Part shown: in pieces, positions 51,645 through 60,905 of the stretch
Position numbering within the stretch: position 1 is the first letter of the stretch
How the letters are laid out: each line of letters starts with the position of its first letter
Origin: an uncultured Clostridia bacterium
GTDB lineage: Bacteria > Bacillota > Clostridia > Christensenellales > Borkfalkiaceae
NCBI GenBank assembly: GCA_944376335.1
Contig: CALWCH010000007.1
Span: 1 to 64,000 of the forward strand
Length of the DNA: 64,000 nt
Direction: 5' to 3'
Position numbers and translations under genes: made by a program
Notes under the pieces: model-generated
Seen by the model: only the letters and a program-made list of their open reading frames with translations
The model's database searches: none
Told to the model about the DNA's origin: nothing

Positions 51645-53234
51645 ATGAAAGCATTACGAAAGTGCATCGCTGCTTGCATCGTGAGCATTCTGCTCTGCTT
51701 GGGGCTGCTCGCCGGCACCACGTTTGCGTGGTTCACGGACAGCATCACCAACAGCGGCAACCAGATCACCGCAGGCCAGCTCGCCATCGAAGCGTATTCC
51801 TATAATATCGGAACGGGCGGCATGACTATGCAGATCCCCGGCTCTGAACTTAACGACGGCAATCAGTTCAAATTTGAGACGAGCCGCACCTCTTTGGAAA
51901 GCGGCACCCCCGTCATCGACGAAGAGAACTGGGAGCCCGGGCAGTCCAACGCCAAGCTCATGCAGGTGCGCAATGTGGGCACGCTGAATGCGAAGGTTTC
52001 CCTCAGCTTTACGACCTCGGGCGCGCTTACAAACGCCCTCTGGTTCGACTTTATTCAGGTGACGCCCGGCACCGTTGAAGCAGAAGACGGCGCGGCTTCG
52101 GGCAGCGCCTCCGTGACCGGCACTTTCACCAAGCGCGAAATGAGCACTCTTTCGACGTTCGCCTCGGCGCTCACGTTTGATATGGCGCCCGAGGCCAACC
52201 TCTTCTTTGTGCTTGTCTACGGCATGGATGAGGACGCGGGCAACGAGTATCAGAACACGTCCTTCACGGCCTCCGTCACCGTCCTCGCCACCCAAGCCAC
52301 CGGCGAAACGGATGGCTTCAATAACCCCGATTATGATGAAGATGCAGAGTTCCCGCCTCTGCTGAAGCCGGAAGACGGCGAAACTTTGAACGAGACCCAC
52401 CTCGCCAATGCCTTGAACAGTGCAGGGAGCGAACCCGTGATGCTGGGCGCAGATGTAACGGTCCGCAGCAGCACTCGCATCTACAACGATGCAACGCTTG
52501 ACCTCAATGACAACAAGCTCATTTCGTCAAAGCAAGTAACCTTCGGCAAAAATGCCAGCTACGCAGATGTACCCGTTGATGTTACGATTAAGAATGGTAC
52601 TGTTGTTGCGACGAACTCCACCTCGGGCATCCTCCGCTTTTCAGATTCCTGCTCGGCAACCTTCTCCGATGTGACATTTGTTGGTGAAAACGGCACCCAA
52701 AAGGTGGTGCGGGTCTACGCCGAGAAAACGGACGGCAACAATACCTATGTCTTTGAGAATTGCACGTTTGACAACGCATGGGTGTCCTTTGAGGGCAGTT
52801 CGGGCGATTGCTATGAATATGACGTCGTATTCAAGGACTGCACCTTCGACATCGACTCTTTAAGCAACGGCGGCTGCGCAGTCGCAATTGACGATTGCTT
52901 ATACGGCAAAGTTACCTTTGAGGACTGCACCTTCAACGTCACCGCAAATGGGAACGGCACAGCTGCAATCAAGTTAGATACTTATCCCAATTCCCTCAAC
53001 GGGAATAAGATCGAACTGGTTCTCAATAATGTCACGATTACCGGAAAATCGACTGACGACCATTTTGGCAAAAAGTCGCCTACGCCCGTTTATACAAAAG
53101 ATTATATCGACGGTATCGAAAACACCGTGACTGTCACCGAGCTCGGAACCTGCAGCTATAAAATCGACGATGTAGATGTAGATTATAAGGGCGATGCCCT
53201 TAGCACTAACGGTGGCGATGGCAGCCAATCCTAA
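51645..53234 (+). CDS. SipW-dependent surface protein 3: TasA-like domain plus beta-helix
   Basis: The 529-residue protein has a SipW signal (GTTFAWFTDSITNSGNQI), a TasA-like sandwich to about residue 230, then a long beta-helix-like region (about 260-500) with repeated phrases (ENCTFDNAWVSF, FKDCTFDIDSL, FEDCTFNVTAN). The acidic start of this second part (YDEDAEFPPLLKPEDGE) forms the joint. From about 52440 the DNA is visibly less GC-rich than its neighbours. The C-terminus has no sorting motif. RBS AAAGGAG. It probably decorates or forms the surface fibre. Confidence 0.75.
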   Translation: MKALRKCIAACIVSILLCLGLLAGTTFAWFTDSITNSGNQITAGQLAIEAYSYNIGTGGMTMQIPGSELNDGNQFKFETSRTSLESGTPVIDEENWEPGQSNAKLMQVRNVGTLNAKVSLSFTTSGALTNALWFDFIQVTPGTVEAEDGAASGSASVTGTFTKREMSTLSTFASALTFDMAPEANLFFVLVYGMDEDAGNEYQNTSFTASVTVLATQATGETDGFNNPDYDEDAEFPPLLKPEDGETLNETHLANALNSAGSEPVMLGADVTVRSSTRIYNDATLDLNDNKLISSKQVTFGKNASYADVPVDVTIKNGTVVATNSTSGILRFSDSCSATFSDVTFVGENGTQKVVRVYAEKTDGNNTYVFENCTFDNAWVSFEGSSGDCYEYDVVFKDCTFDIDSLSNGGCAVAIDDCLYGKVTFEDCTFNVTANGNGTAAIKLDTYPNSLNGNKIELVLNNVTITGKSTDDHFGKKSPTPVYTKDYIDGIENTVTVTELGTCSYKIDDVDVDYKGDALSTNGGDGSQS

Positions 53235-53268
53235 AACCCCGAAATAACCACAAAAAGAGGTGAGCGCT

Positions 53269-54090
53269 TTGGCGGGCTCGAAACAAACTCTTAAAAAAAC
53301 AGCCGATATCGCCCTGCGCGTCGTCACCATACTCGTGGTCCTGTTCGCCGTCGCCATGGTCATCTTTACCCTTGTCACCGTAAACACGGTGGGCAGGGAG
53401 AACGCCACCCTCTTCGGCAGCCGCCTCTACATTGTGGAGACCAACTCCATGCAGGGCGTGTTTTCGGCGGGAGACATCATCGTCGTGCGCGCGGTGGACG
53501 GTGCCGAGGGACTGGAGCCGGGCACGGTGATCACCTATACCTCGAGTGCAGCCGAGAGCTATGGCGATACCATCACCCACTGCATCCGCGAGCAGACGCA
53601 AGTGGACGGCAAGCCCGCCTACATCACCTATGGCGTGGCGTCGGGCTCGGATGACCCCGTTCCCGTCCTTGCGGAGAATGTGGTGGGCATCTACCAATTC
53701 CGTCTCCCCGGCGCGGGGTACTTCTTCTCGTTCATGCGCACGCCGTGGGGGTATGTGCTCATCGTGCTGCTCCCCTTCCTCATCTTGCTCGGCTTGAGCG
53801 GAGCGAATCTTTATAAGCTCGTGCGCGCCTATAAGAAGGAGAAGGCGGCGGAAACGGCGGCGGCACAGACGGCTCTCGAAGAAGAGCGCGCCCGTGCGGC
53901 AGCAGACCGCGCCGAGGCAGAACGTTTGCGCGAGGAGCTGCGCCTTTTGAAGGAACAGCAGGGCAACGAGCCGCCCGATGAACTTCCTGTTGAGACGACG
54001 GAAAATGCCGCCGAGACGGCCTCGAACGAAGAAACGGCCGATAAGACCGAACAGGCCGATGCGGCCGACGAAAGCGACGGCGAAACTTAA
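53269..54090 (+). CDS. sipW: SipW-type signal peptidase I with long charged tail
   Basis: The about 273-residue enzyme is of the ER/SipW type: nucleophile Ser60 (ETNSMQG), and His104 (TITHCIR) as the base rather than Lys, with Asp128/129 (SGSDDPVPV). It has membrane helices near residues 18-38 and about 163-185. A C-terminal coiled, Ala/Glu-rich tail (about 190-270) is longer than in B. subtilis SipW. The TTG at 53269 is preferred because AAAGAGGTGA, a strong Shine-Dalgarno match, sits just upstream and covers the alternative GTG. The enzyme cleaves the fibre proteins encoded before it. Confidence 0.85.
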   Translation: MAGSKQTLKKTADIALRVVTILVVLFAVAMVIFTLVTVNTVGRENATLFGSRLYIVETNSMQGVFSAGDIIVVRAVDGAEGLEPGTVITYTSSAAESYGDTITHCIREQTQVDGKPAYITYGVASGSDDPVPVLAENVVGIYQFRLPGAGYFFSFMRTPWGYVLIVLLPFLILLGLSGANLYKLVRAYKKEKAAETAAAQTALEEERARAAADRAEAERLREELRLLKEQQGNEPPDELPVETTENAAETASNEETADKTEQADAADESDGET

Positions 54091-54104
54091 GGCACAACGG
54101 AAAA

Positions 54105-54140
54105 CTCCCCCGAGGGCAAAAGCCTTCGGGGGAGATTTTG
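54105..54140 (+). terminator. Terminator of the SipW operon
   Basis: 12-bp GC-rich stem (54105-54116 with 54123-54134, one G-U pair), loop CAAAAG, then ATTTTG. Confidence 0.75.
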
Positions 54141-54188
54141 CATTTTCCGAACTTGTTGCAGCCGGCGGCGCAATACCCGCGCCCGCCC

Positions 54189-55085
54189 TTACAGCCAGCG
54201 GGCGATCTCTTCCCGGGTGGGGAGATTGTCGATCGCGCCGTGACCGAGCGTGTTGAGCGCGCCGCACACGTTGCCGTATTGAAGAGCCTTCGAGAGCGTC
54301 TCGTCCGTCCAATCGCAAGGAGAAGTGCCGTCGAGGCGGGACAGAACGCCCGCATAGAACGCATCGCCCGCGCCCGTCGTGTCGACGGGTTTGATGTCGA
54401 TGGTCTCAAGCGTCCTTCCCTCGCCGCGGAACTGCCACCTGCAGCCGCGCTTTCCGAGGGAAATGCACACGAGCTTTTCCTTTAAGCCGTCCGCATAGTC
54501 CTTCCCGAACGTTTCCACTTCGTCCTCGGAGAATTTGACGATGTCGGCAAGGGCGATGACCTCTTTGTAGATTTTCACCGCTTCTTTCTCGTTGCGGAAG
54601 ATGTCGGTGCGGAAGTTGATGTCGAAGCTCACGAGCTTGCCCTTTTCGTGCGCCCTCCGCATGAGCGTCGCCGCATAGTCGCGCCCCTCTTCTTCGCTGA
54701 GCATGAGCGAACCGACGTGGACGATGTGCGCCCGCTCCAAAAGGTCCTCTTGAACGAGAGGAAGTTGATAGTCCGCCGTCTGCTTGCGGTAGAAGCAGAA
54801 GGAGCGGTCGCCGTGCTCATCCAAACGGACGAAGGCAAGCGTCGTATTGCGCGTTTGGTCGCGGGAGATGAACTGCGCAAGATCGCGCTCCTTTGCAAAT
54901 TCCAGAAGGAAATCGCCGATGAGGTCCTCCCCCACGCAGCCGACGAAGGCGCTCTCCGCGCCGAATTGTTTGACCGCGCACGCCACGTTGAAGGGCGCGC
55001 CGCCCGCCTTGCATTCGTAGAAGGTCTGCCCATTTCGGACACTTCCGATCATGTCCGCCAAAATTTCACCTATACAAAGTATCAT
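54189..55085 (-). CDS. PfkB-family fructokinase
   Basis: The 298-residue sugar kinase has both PfkB signatures: GGAPFNVACAVKQFG near residue 30 and DTTGAGDAFYAGVL near 240. The context of GH32 enzymes and a LacI regulator points to fructose as substrate, giving fructose-6-phosphate. It follows the lacI gene by 12 bp and is probably transcribed with it; RBS AGAGG. Start ATG 55085. Confidence 0.9.
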   Translation of the reverse strand: MILCIGEILADMIGSVRNGQTFYECKAGGAPFNVACAVKQFGAESAFVGCVGEDLIGDFLLEFAKERDLAQFISRDQTRNTTLAFVRLDEHGDRSFCFYRKQTADYQLPLVQEDLLERAHIVHVGSLMLSEEEGRDYAATLMRRAHEKGKLVSFDINFRTDIFRNEKEAVKIYKEVIALADIVKFSEDEVETFGKDYADGLKEKLVCISLGKRGCRWQFRGEGRTLETIDIKPVDTTGAGDAFYAGVLSRLDGTSPCDWTDETLSKALQYGNVCGALNTLGHGAIDNLPTREEIARWL

Positions 55086-55097
55086 AATAGCCTCTTT

Positions 55098-56069
55098 TTA
55101 TCGCGTCGTCTCCCCTTTGATGAGCGACGCCTTGATCTCGACGCGCGGCGGAGCTTGCTCCCCGCGGATGCGCTTCATGAGAAGGTCGACGACGGCATTT
55201 GCCATCCCCTCGACGTCCTGATGGACGGTCGTGAGTTTGGGGTGCGTCTCCCATGCGTCGAGCACGCCGTCGTAGCCGATGATCTGGATGTCCTCGGGCA
55301 CGCGCATCCCCCGCTCCCGCGCCACATGATAGGCGGCGGAGGCGAGCATATCGCTGCCCGTGAAGAGGGCGTCCGTATCGGGGTACAGACGGAAGTACTC
55401 GCGCATGACTTCCATCTCCTGCCCGTGCTTGAAGAGCGGCTTTAAAAGCCTTGCAGGGCGGGCGTATTCCTGCATGATGTCGAGATACGCCTCGTAGCGG
55501 TGACGGGTGCCCGAGACGACCGCCGTCGCACCGCATACGCAGCCGATGCGCTCGGCACCGCTTTCAATGAGGCTCTTGACGGCCTCATAGCTCGCGGAAT
55601 AGTTGTTGCTCGTCACATACGGGAACCCCGAGCCGACGTGCCTGTCGATGGAGACGATGGGGAGCGTCGGGTCGATGTTGTCGTGTTCGTAGTGGGTGAT
55701 AAAGATGATGCCGTCCACGCGCTGCTGGCGGATCATGTTGAGCATCTTGGTCTCCTTCTCGACATTGTCCTGCGAGTTGACGACGATGAGCCGATAGCCG
55801 AGCTTGTAGAGCTCCACCTCGCAGTAATAGACGACCTTCGCGAAGAAGGGGTGAAAGACGGTGGGGATGATGATGGCAACGCACATATTCGAGCGCATCT
55901 TAAAATTGCGCGCGAGCTGATTGGGGACGAACCCCAGCTTTTTTGCCGCCGCCTCCACCTTTTCAACGGTGTCCTGCCGCACTGAACCGTTGCCGGTCAG
56001 GGCGCGGGAAGCTGTTCCCACGCCCACGCCGGCCTCTTTAGCAACATCTTTGATCGTGACCACGCTCAT
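55098..56069 (-). CDS. LacI-family regulator of the fructan locus
   Basis: The 323-residue repressor has an N-terminal helix-turn-helix (TIKDVAKEAGVGVGTASRAL) and a periplasmic-binding-like effector domain (IIIPTVFHPFFAKVV..., DGIIFIT, SIDRHVGSGFPYVTSNN, IGYDGVLDAWE). The start is ATG 56069 or the GTG two codons later; the upstream AGGGA fits the GTG slightly better. A palindromic operator overlaps the promoter, so it probably represses its own gene and the neighbouring fructan genes. Effector likely fructose or a phosphate ester. Confidence 0.9.
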   Translation of the reverse strand: MSVVTIKDVAKEAGVGVGTASRALTGNGSVRQDTVEKVEAAAKKLGFVPNQLARNFKMRSNMCVAIIIPTVFHPFFAKVVYYCEVELYKLGYRLIVVNSQDNVEKETKMLNMIRQQRVDGIIFITHYEHDNIDPTLPIVSIDRHVGSGFPYVTSNNYSASYEAVKSLIESGAERIGCVCGATAVVSGTRHRYEAYLDIMQEYARPARLLKPLFKHGQEMEVMREYFRLYPDTDALFTGSDMLASAAYHVARERGMRVPEDIQIIGYDGVLDAWETHPKLTTVHQDVEGMANAVVDLLMKRIRGEQAPPRVEIKASLIKGETTR

Positions 56070-56081
56070 TCCCTGCCTGTT

Positions 56082-56100
56082 AATGGAAATCGTTTCCATT
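56082..56100. promoter_or_regulatory. LacI-family operator
   Basis: Inverted repeat AATGGAAA-TCG-TTTCCATT, 8-bp arms and 3-bp centre, directly after the -10 box of the lacI promoter. Confidence 0.75.
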
Positions 56101-56129
56101 ATTATACTGCTTTCCCGGCCATTCGTCAA
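56101..56129 (-). promoter_or_regulatory. Promoter of lacI-fructokinase
   Basis: TTGACG (56124-56129), 17-bp spacer, TATAAT (56101-56106) on the minus strand, with the operator immediately downstream. Confidence 0.85.
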
Positions 56130-56150
56130 GGAGTCGAGCGAAATTCACAC

Positions 56151-59100
56151 TCACTCCCCTGCAGGCGTATAGGCATTGACGGCGTTCTTCCATGCAAGCT
56201 GATATTCCGACTTCACACTGTCCTGCGCATAGACGGGGTTGCCGTTTTCGTCGGTACCCGTCTGGACGCGCTTGCGGATGAGAATGGTATCGAAGCACTC
56301 CGAGGCGACGGGCGCCGTCTCGTAATAGGTGACGATGTCGTCGAAGAAGGCAACGCCCCAGACGCCTGCGCCCTTGTCGTGCAGTTCGAGGTAGAGCTCC
56401 TCGCCGAGGTATGCGGAGAGGTCTGCAACGAAGGTCGTCATCGTGCCGTTGCGGCTGCCCAGCTCCACATAGGGGAAGTTGACGTCGGCGTACTCGGTGT
56501 TGTTGTATTCGGCGATCTGCGTGCCGTCCGCCTTGAACACCTTGACGACGGCATTGGCACCGCCCATCTTGAAGCTGATGAAGCCGCTGCCCGCAAGCGT
56601 GAACTTGGACGAAGTGATCTTATAGGCGTTCGCCTCCGTCGCGTTGGCAGTCCAGCCGTGGAAGTGATAGCTGCCGCCCTGGTTGAAGGGAACTTCCTCC
56701 GCCCAGAAGGAGGTATCGGGCTTGACCGCATTGGCGCCGTCCACCTGGCTGTTGCCCGTGCCCTGCTCGTACGTCCAGCCCGTGAGGTCGCCCGTCTCGA
56801 AGCCGCCGTTCAAAACTTCGTTCTCGCTCGAGACGCAAAGGACAAACTTTGCATCGGCATGCTTGCCGCTCTCCGCATGCGTGAAGCGGTAGGTGACGGT
56901 GTAGGTGCCCGAGGTGAGCGCAAAGCTCTCAAAGCCCTCCGTATAGCTCTCTTCGCCCTTCGTGACGGAGAGGATGCTCGCCGTGAGCTCGTCTGCCGCT
57001 GCGCCTGTCATGGCAGCCGATGCCTCTTTGAGGTATTCGTTAAGATCGACGGTGCCCGCGTAGACCGCCTGCGAAGAGACAGGGGTGACGATGGTGACAG
57101 AGCTCACATCCTCGAGCACAAGCGAAGCATAGTAGCTGCGGATGGCCGTCACGATCTCCTTGGCGCGCGCGCCCATGGGCTCGTTGCTGTCGAGAACGTC
57201 CTGACGGTAGGTTGCCGCCCATGCCTGTTCCTCTTGAAGAAGGTCTGCCGCCTCGTCCGCCGTGAGGTTGATGCGCAAATCGTCGAAGTTGAGGAATCCG
57301 AAGTCGCTCGTCGCGCCGTCGACGATCTTGAGATAGACCGTCCTGCCCATGTAGGGATGCGCATACATGAAGCGGCGCAGCATGACCTGAGCGGTGAGGG
57401 GATCGTTGAAGTAGGCGGTGTTGTCCACTTTCAAAAGTTCCTCGTCCGTCTCAGCGTCGCAGAGGGCGACGTAGCTGACCGCGTTCTTGGCGATACCGAA
57501 CTTGAAGGTGAGGATGCCGTCGCCGCCCACGACGAAGTCGGCGCTCTTCACGGTGACCGTCCTGCCCTCATCGGTGATGAGGAAGTGCTCCCCTTCCTGC
57601 TGATAATACTGTACGGTCTCGCCGTTCATATCGAAGAAGTTGGCATCAGCCTCCCAGAATACTTTATTGTTGGTGACGGAAGCGCCTTCGCCCTCCACCG
57701 TCCAGCCGGTGAGGTCGCCCATCTCAAAGTTCATGTTGGGAAGGCCGCCCTCTTCGACGATCTCAAGATAGAAGGTGTCCTCCACCGTGAGGTCACCGTA
57801 CTTCGCCTGATAGGTGACGGTGACGAGCCCGGGCACATTGACGGGATAGGCGTCAAGGCCCTCGGAGACGGCATTGCCGTTCAATTCGGCGCTGACGACG
57901 GAATACGTCGTCTCGCTCATGTCGGCGTCGCCGTAGACGGCGCTGACGCCCTCGATGAAGCTGTTGAGGTCGACGGGCGTATCGCTCGCCGCGATATAGG
58001 CGTTCTTCGCCTCCGTCTCAAAGCGGAACACGGGCAGCGCGTAGGGGTACTCGTAGTTGGTGTAGTAGTTCTGCGTCGCCTGCGCAACGGTGTCGTTGCC
58101 GAGGCCGAACGCCCACGCATAGTCCTCGGTCATGAGGGCGAGCGTCTCCTCCTCGGTCATGCTCGTACGCACGTCGTCCACCGTGATGGCGCCAAAGGGG
58201 CCGCTCGGAGCGTCGTCGACGATCTTGATATACATCTTCTTGCCGAGGTACTTCTCGTCGAGCTTGATATACTTTCTCACCATGTTCTCCGAGAGTTCGG
58301 GGTCCTTGAAGTGTTCGCTCGGGGAGACCGTTGCGATCTCCGTCCCCGCCGTTTCCTCGCCGACGTCCTCGGCAAGGCAGACGGCAACGTAGATCACCCG
58401 CTGCGAGGAGCCGCCGAGAAGCAGGCTGACGACGCCGTCGCCGCCCAGCGTGAAGGTGGTGGAGCGCAGCTCGCCGCGTTGATTTTCGCCCGTCGAGTAG
58501 CCGTTGAGGAACTGCTCGCCCTCGGCGTTGAAGGAGCGCGTCTCCCAGAACTTCTCGTCGGACGAGGAGATGTTCGTCTTGAGGAAGGCCGTGCCCGAGA
58601 GCACCTGCCAATCGGTGAGCCCCTCCTCGAAGTTGCCGTTCTTAATGGTGAGGGAGTCGGGGGTGTCGTCGTTGAAGGCGGGCATGCCGATGAGGTCGAG
58701 CTTGTCCGTGCGCTCCTTCTCGGCGGCCTCCGCTTCCGCCTCCGTTTGATACATCACGAAGTCGTCGAAGATCATGTAGGCGTAGTCGCGGTCGCGGCCG
58801 TCGTCGTTGTCCGTGATGCGGATGTAGATGTTCTTGCCGATGTGTTCGGAGAGGTCGACGACGCAGCGCACCATCTGATTGGTGACGAAGGGCTCGGCAA
58901 ACGCCGTATTGGTGACGCGGGCGAGTGCGGTATCATTGCCCTGCTCGAAGAACTCCACATAGCACTTCTCGCCGTCCTTGGCAGCGCCCAAAAGGAAGCC
59001 GATCTTGCCCGTACCGCCGAGCGTAAAGGTGTCGCTCGTGAGCGTACCCGTGAAGGAGGCGTTGCCGCCCTCCAGCCCGTCGAAGAAGTTGTTGCCCGCC

Positions 59101-59339
59101 TTGCCCACCTCGATGTCGCCGTAGTAGGAAGTTGTGCCGTCAACGACGCCCGAAGCGCCGAACGCGTTGCCGTCCTTCGTCCAGCCCGTGAGCGAGCCCA
59201 CGGCCTCTTCAAAGCCGCCGTTGACGATGTCGTCGTGGACGGTGCCGCCGCCCGGCGTATCGGTGCAGGCGGCAAGCCCCGTGCCCATTGCGGCGGCGAG
59301 GACTGCGCTCAGCCCGAGAATACATAATTTCCTTTTCAT
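56151..59339 (-). CDS. Large lipoprotein with four carbohydrate-binding-like modules
   Basis: The 1,062-residue lipoprotein has a signal peptide and lipobox (GLAAC), then four similar jelly-roll modules each beginning NGGFEE, NGNFEE, NMNFEMGDLTGW or NGGFETGDLTGW, like CBM4/9/CBM_X galactose-binding-like folds, and two Ig-like modules between them (with YDAYPVNVPGLVTVTYQ-type and GTYTVTYRFTH strands). No enzyme domain is visible. It is downstream of two GH32 enzymes and an ABC permease, so it probably binds fructan chains at the cell surface. ATG 59339 is preceded by AGGAGAATGTT. Little is known on such multi-module binders in this setting. Confidence 0.7.
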   Translation of the reverse strand: MKRKLCILGLSAVLAAAMGTGLAACTDTPGGGTVHDDIVNGGFEEAVGSLTGWTKDGNAFGASGVVDGTTSYYGDIEVGKAGNNFFDGLEGGNASFTGTLTSDTFTLGGTGKIGFLLGAAKDGEKCYVEFFEQGNDTALARVTNTAFAEPFVTNQMVRCVVDLSEHIGKNIYIRITDNDDGRDRDYAYMIFDDFVMYQTEAEAEAAEKERTDKLDLIGMPAFNDDTPDSLTIKNGNFEEGLTDWQVLSGTAFLKTNISSSDEKFWETRSFNAEGEQFLNGYSTGENQRGELRSTTFTLGGDGVVSLLLGGSSQRVIYVAVCLAEDVGEETAGTEIATVSPSEHFKDPELSENMVRKYIKLDEKYLGKKMYIKIVDDAPSGPFGAITVDDVRTSMTEEETLALMTEDYAWAFGLGNDTVAQATQNYYTNYEYPYALPVFRFETEAKNAYIAASDTPVDLNSFIEGVSAVYGDADMSETTYSVVSAELNGNAVSEGLDAYPVNVPGLVTVTYQAKYGDLTVEDTFYLEIVEEGGLPNMNFEMGDLTGWTVEGEGASVTNNKVFWEADANFFDMNGETVQYYQQEGEHFLITDEGRTVTVKSADFVVGGDGILTFKFGIAKNAVSYVALCDAETDEELLKVDNTAYFNDPLTAQVMLRRFMYAHPYMGRTVYLKIVDGATSDFGFLNFDDLRINLTADEAADLLQEEQAWAATYRQDVLDSNEPMGARAKEIVTAIRSYYASLVLEDVSSVTIVTPVSSQAVYAGTVDLNEYLKEASAAMTGAAADELTASILSVTKGEESYTEGFESFALTSGTYTVTYRFTHAESGKHADAKFVLCVSSENEVLNGGFETGDLTGWTYEQGTGNSQVDGANAVKPDTSFWAEEVPFNQGGSYHFHGWTANATEANAYKITSSKFTLAGSGFISFKMGGANAVVKVFKADGTQIAEYNNTEYADVNFPYVELGSRNGTMTTFVADLSAYLGEELYLELHDKGAGVWGVAFFDDIVTYYETAPVASECFDTILIRKRVQTGTDENGNPVYAQDSVKSEYQLAWKNAVNAYTPAGE

Positions 59340-59369
59340 AACATTCTCCTGTCTCATATTTGCCTGTTC

Positions 59370-60899
59370 TCAGGCGTCCTTGTCCGTCCCCTGCGGAACG
59401 GTGATGTCGTACTTTTCCACGTTCAGGATGCGCGCCCTGCCCCCTTCCGAGAAGAAGACGATGCCCTTGCCCGGGGAATAGATGTTGCCCGTGAGCGTCC
59501 GCTCCCCCTCCCCGAGGAATACTTCGCAGGAGGTGACATCTAAAAGAATGCGGAAGTGCAGCCTCCCCTCCTTGGGCTCGATGCGCACGCGGCGCAGAGA
59601 GGCGTCCTGCTCGCTCGGAGCCGCCTTGATGAGCGTCCCCATGCGCGAGCGGTCGAACAGCACCTGGCGGCGCGCACGGTCGAAGTAGATGCAGGTCTCC
59701 TGCCCGCCGCCCACAAAAAGCTTGATGCCGGCACGCGCGCTCTCACCCGGTTCGAGGTCGAATGCAAGGTCGATCTTATCGCCCTCCACGCCCTCGAGTT
59801 TGAGTTCGCCGTCCACGTCGCAGGCGGGATACAAGCGCTTTTCGGTGCGGTACCGCTCGATCTCGCGCACGGGGGCCTGCAGGACCCTGCCCTCTTTGAG
59901 CGTGAGTTCGCGGGGCAGGATGAGCGCTCCCGCCCAGCCGTGCGCCGCCGTCGGAAAGCCGCGGTCCCACATCTGCATCCACGCCGTCATGAGCGTCCGT
60001 CCGTCGGGGGCGTGCAGGGTCTGCGCGGCGTAGAAGTCGAACCCGCCGTCGATCTCGCTCTCAAAGGTGCGGCAGAAGGCGCCGCACTTCAAGTCGAGCT
60101 TACCCAGCATATACAGGTTGCAGAAGATGTTCTCGTGTTCGACGCCGTCCGTCTTCATGTACTGCGGGCTCAGAAAGAGTGCGTCCGTCTCGCCGAAGGC
60201 GGCATAGGAGGGACATTCGTAGATGCCGCTCCCCGTCCTGCCGTCCTTCCACGCCTTGCCCACGAGCTTCCATTTGAGAAGGTCGCCCGAGGTATATAGA
60301 AGCACGTTTGCGTCGCCGTCCACATTCTTGGAGCCGATGAGGCAGTAGTACTTCCCCTCCCGCTCGAAGAGATAGGGATCGCGGAAGTCCGCCTGTGTGC
60401 AGTCGCGCGGAGTGTCCTCCTCGCCGATGACGATGCCGAGCTTTTCAAAGTGAACGCCGTCCTCGGAACGGGCGAGCGCCTGCAGCTGCTTTCCGTCCGC
60501 CACGGCCGTGTACATGAGATACATCACGCCGTCCTTTTCGATGGCGGAACCCGAGAAACAGCCGTCGCGGTCGTAGGGCATATCGGGCGCCAGCGCGACG
60601 GGGAGACGCTCCCAGACGACGAGGTCGTCCGAAACGAAGTGCCCCCAATGCATGGGGCCCCATACCGCGGCATAGGGGTGAAACTGATAAAAGACGTGAT
60701 ATTTGCCGAGTGCGAAGCACGAGCCGTTGGGGTCGTTCATCCACCCGACGGGGGGCATGGCGTGGTAGGTATGGCGGAAAGTCCTCTCCACCATACCCGC
60801 ACGCAGTGAGATGTAATTCTCCGCCCGCTCCAAAGGCTTGGAAAATCGGGGGAACAAGCCCTCGGAGGAGCGGGAAGAATGATCTGTCCTCTTTTTCAT
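59370..60899 (-). CDS. GH32 beta-fructofuranosidase (sucrose/fructooligosaccharide hydrolase)
   Basis: The 509-residue protein lacks a signal peptide, so it acts in the cytoplasm. The three GH32 catalytic blocks are intact: nucleophile Asp56 in WMNDPNG, stabiliser FRDPYLF and acid/base YECPS. A beta-sandwich C-terminal domain follows (EGRLHFRILLDVTSCEVFLGEGE). It would release fructose from imported sucrose or oligofructans. No good ribosome site precedes the start; the previous stop is 6 bp away, so translational coupling is likely. An alternative later start would cut the first about 35 residues. Confidence 0.92.
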   Translation of the reverse strand: MKKRTDHSSRSSEGLFPRFSKPLERAENYISLRAGMVERTFRHTYHAMPPVGWMNDPNGSCFALGKYHVFYQFHPYAAVWGPMHWGHFVSDDLVVWERLPVALAPDMPYDRDGCFSGSAIEKDGVMYLMYTAVADGKQLQALARSEDGVHFEKLGIVIGEEDTPRDCTQADFRDPYLFEREGKYYCLIGSKNVDGDANVLLYTSGDLLKWKLVGKAWKDGRTGSGIYECPSYAAFGETDALFLSPQYMKTDGVEHENIFCNLYMLGKLDLKCGAFCRTFESEIDGGFDFYAAQTLHAPDGRTLMTAWMQMWDRGFPTAAHGWAGALILPRELTLKEGRVLQAPVREIERYRTEKRLYPACDVDGELKLEGVEGDKIDLAFDLEPGESARAGIKLFVGGGQETCIYFDRARRQVLFDRSRMGTLIKAAPSEQDASLRRVRIEPKEGRLHFRILLDVTSCEVFLGEGERTLTGNIYSPGKGIVFFSEGGRARILNVEKYDITVPQGTDKDA

Positions 60900-60905
60900 G
60901 TTGAT

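Noticed and set aside
56379..59327. Open reading frame of 982 codons on the plus strand
   Set aside because: Antisense shadow of the four-module lipoprotein, which has a lipobox and RBS; the plus frame lacks recognisable motifs.
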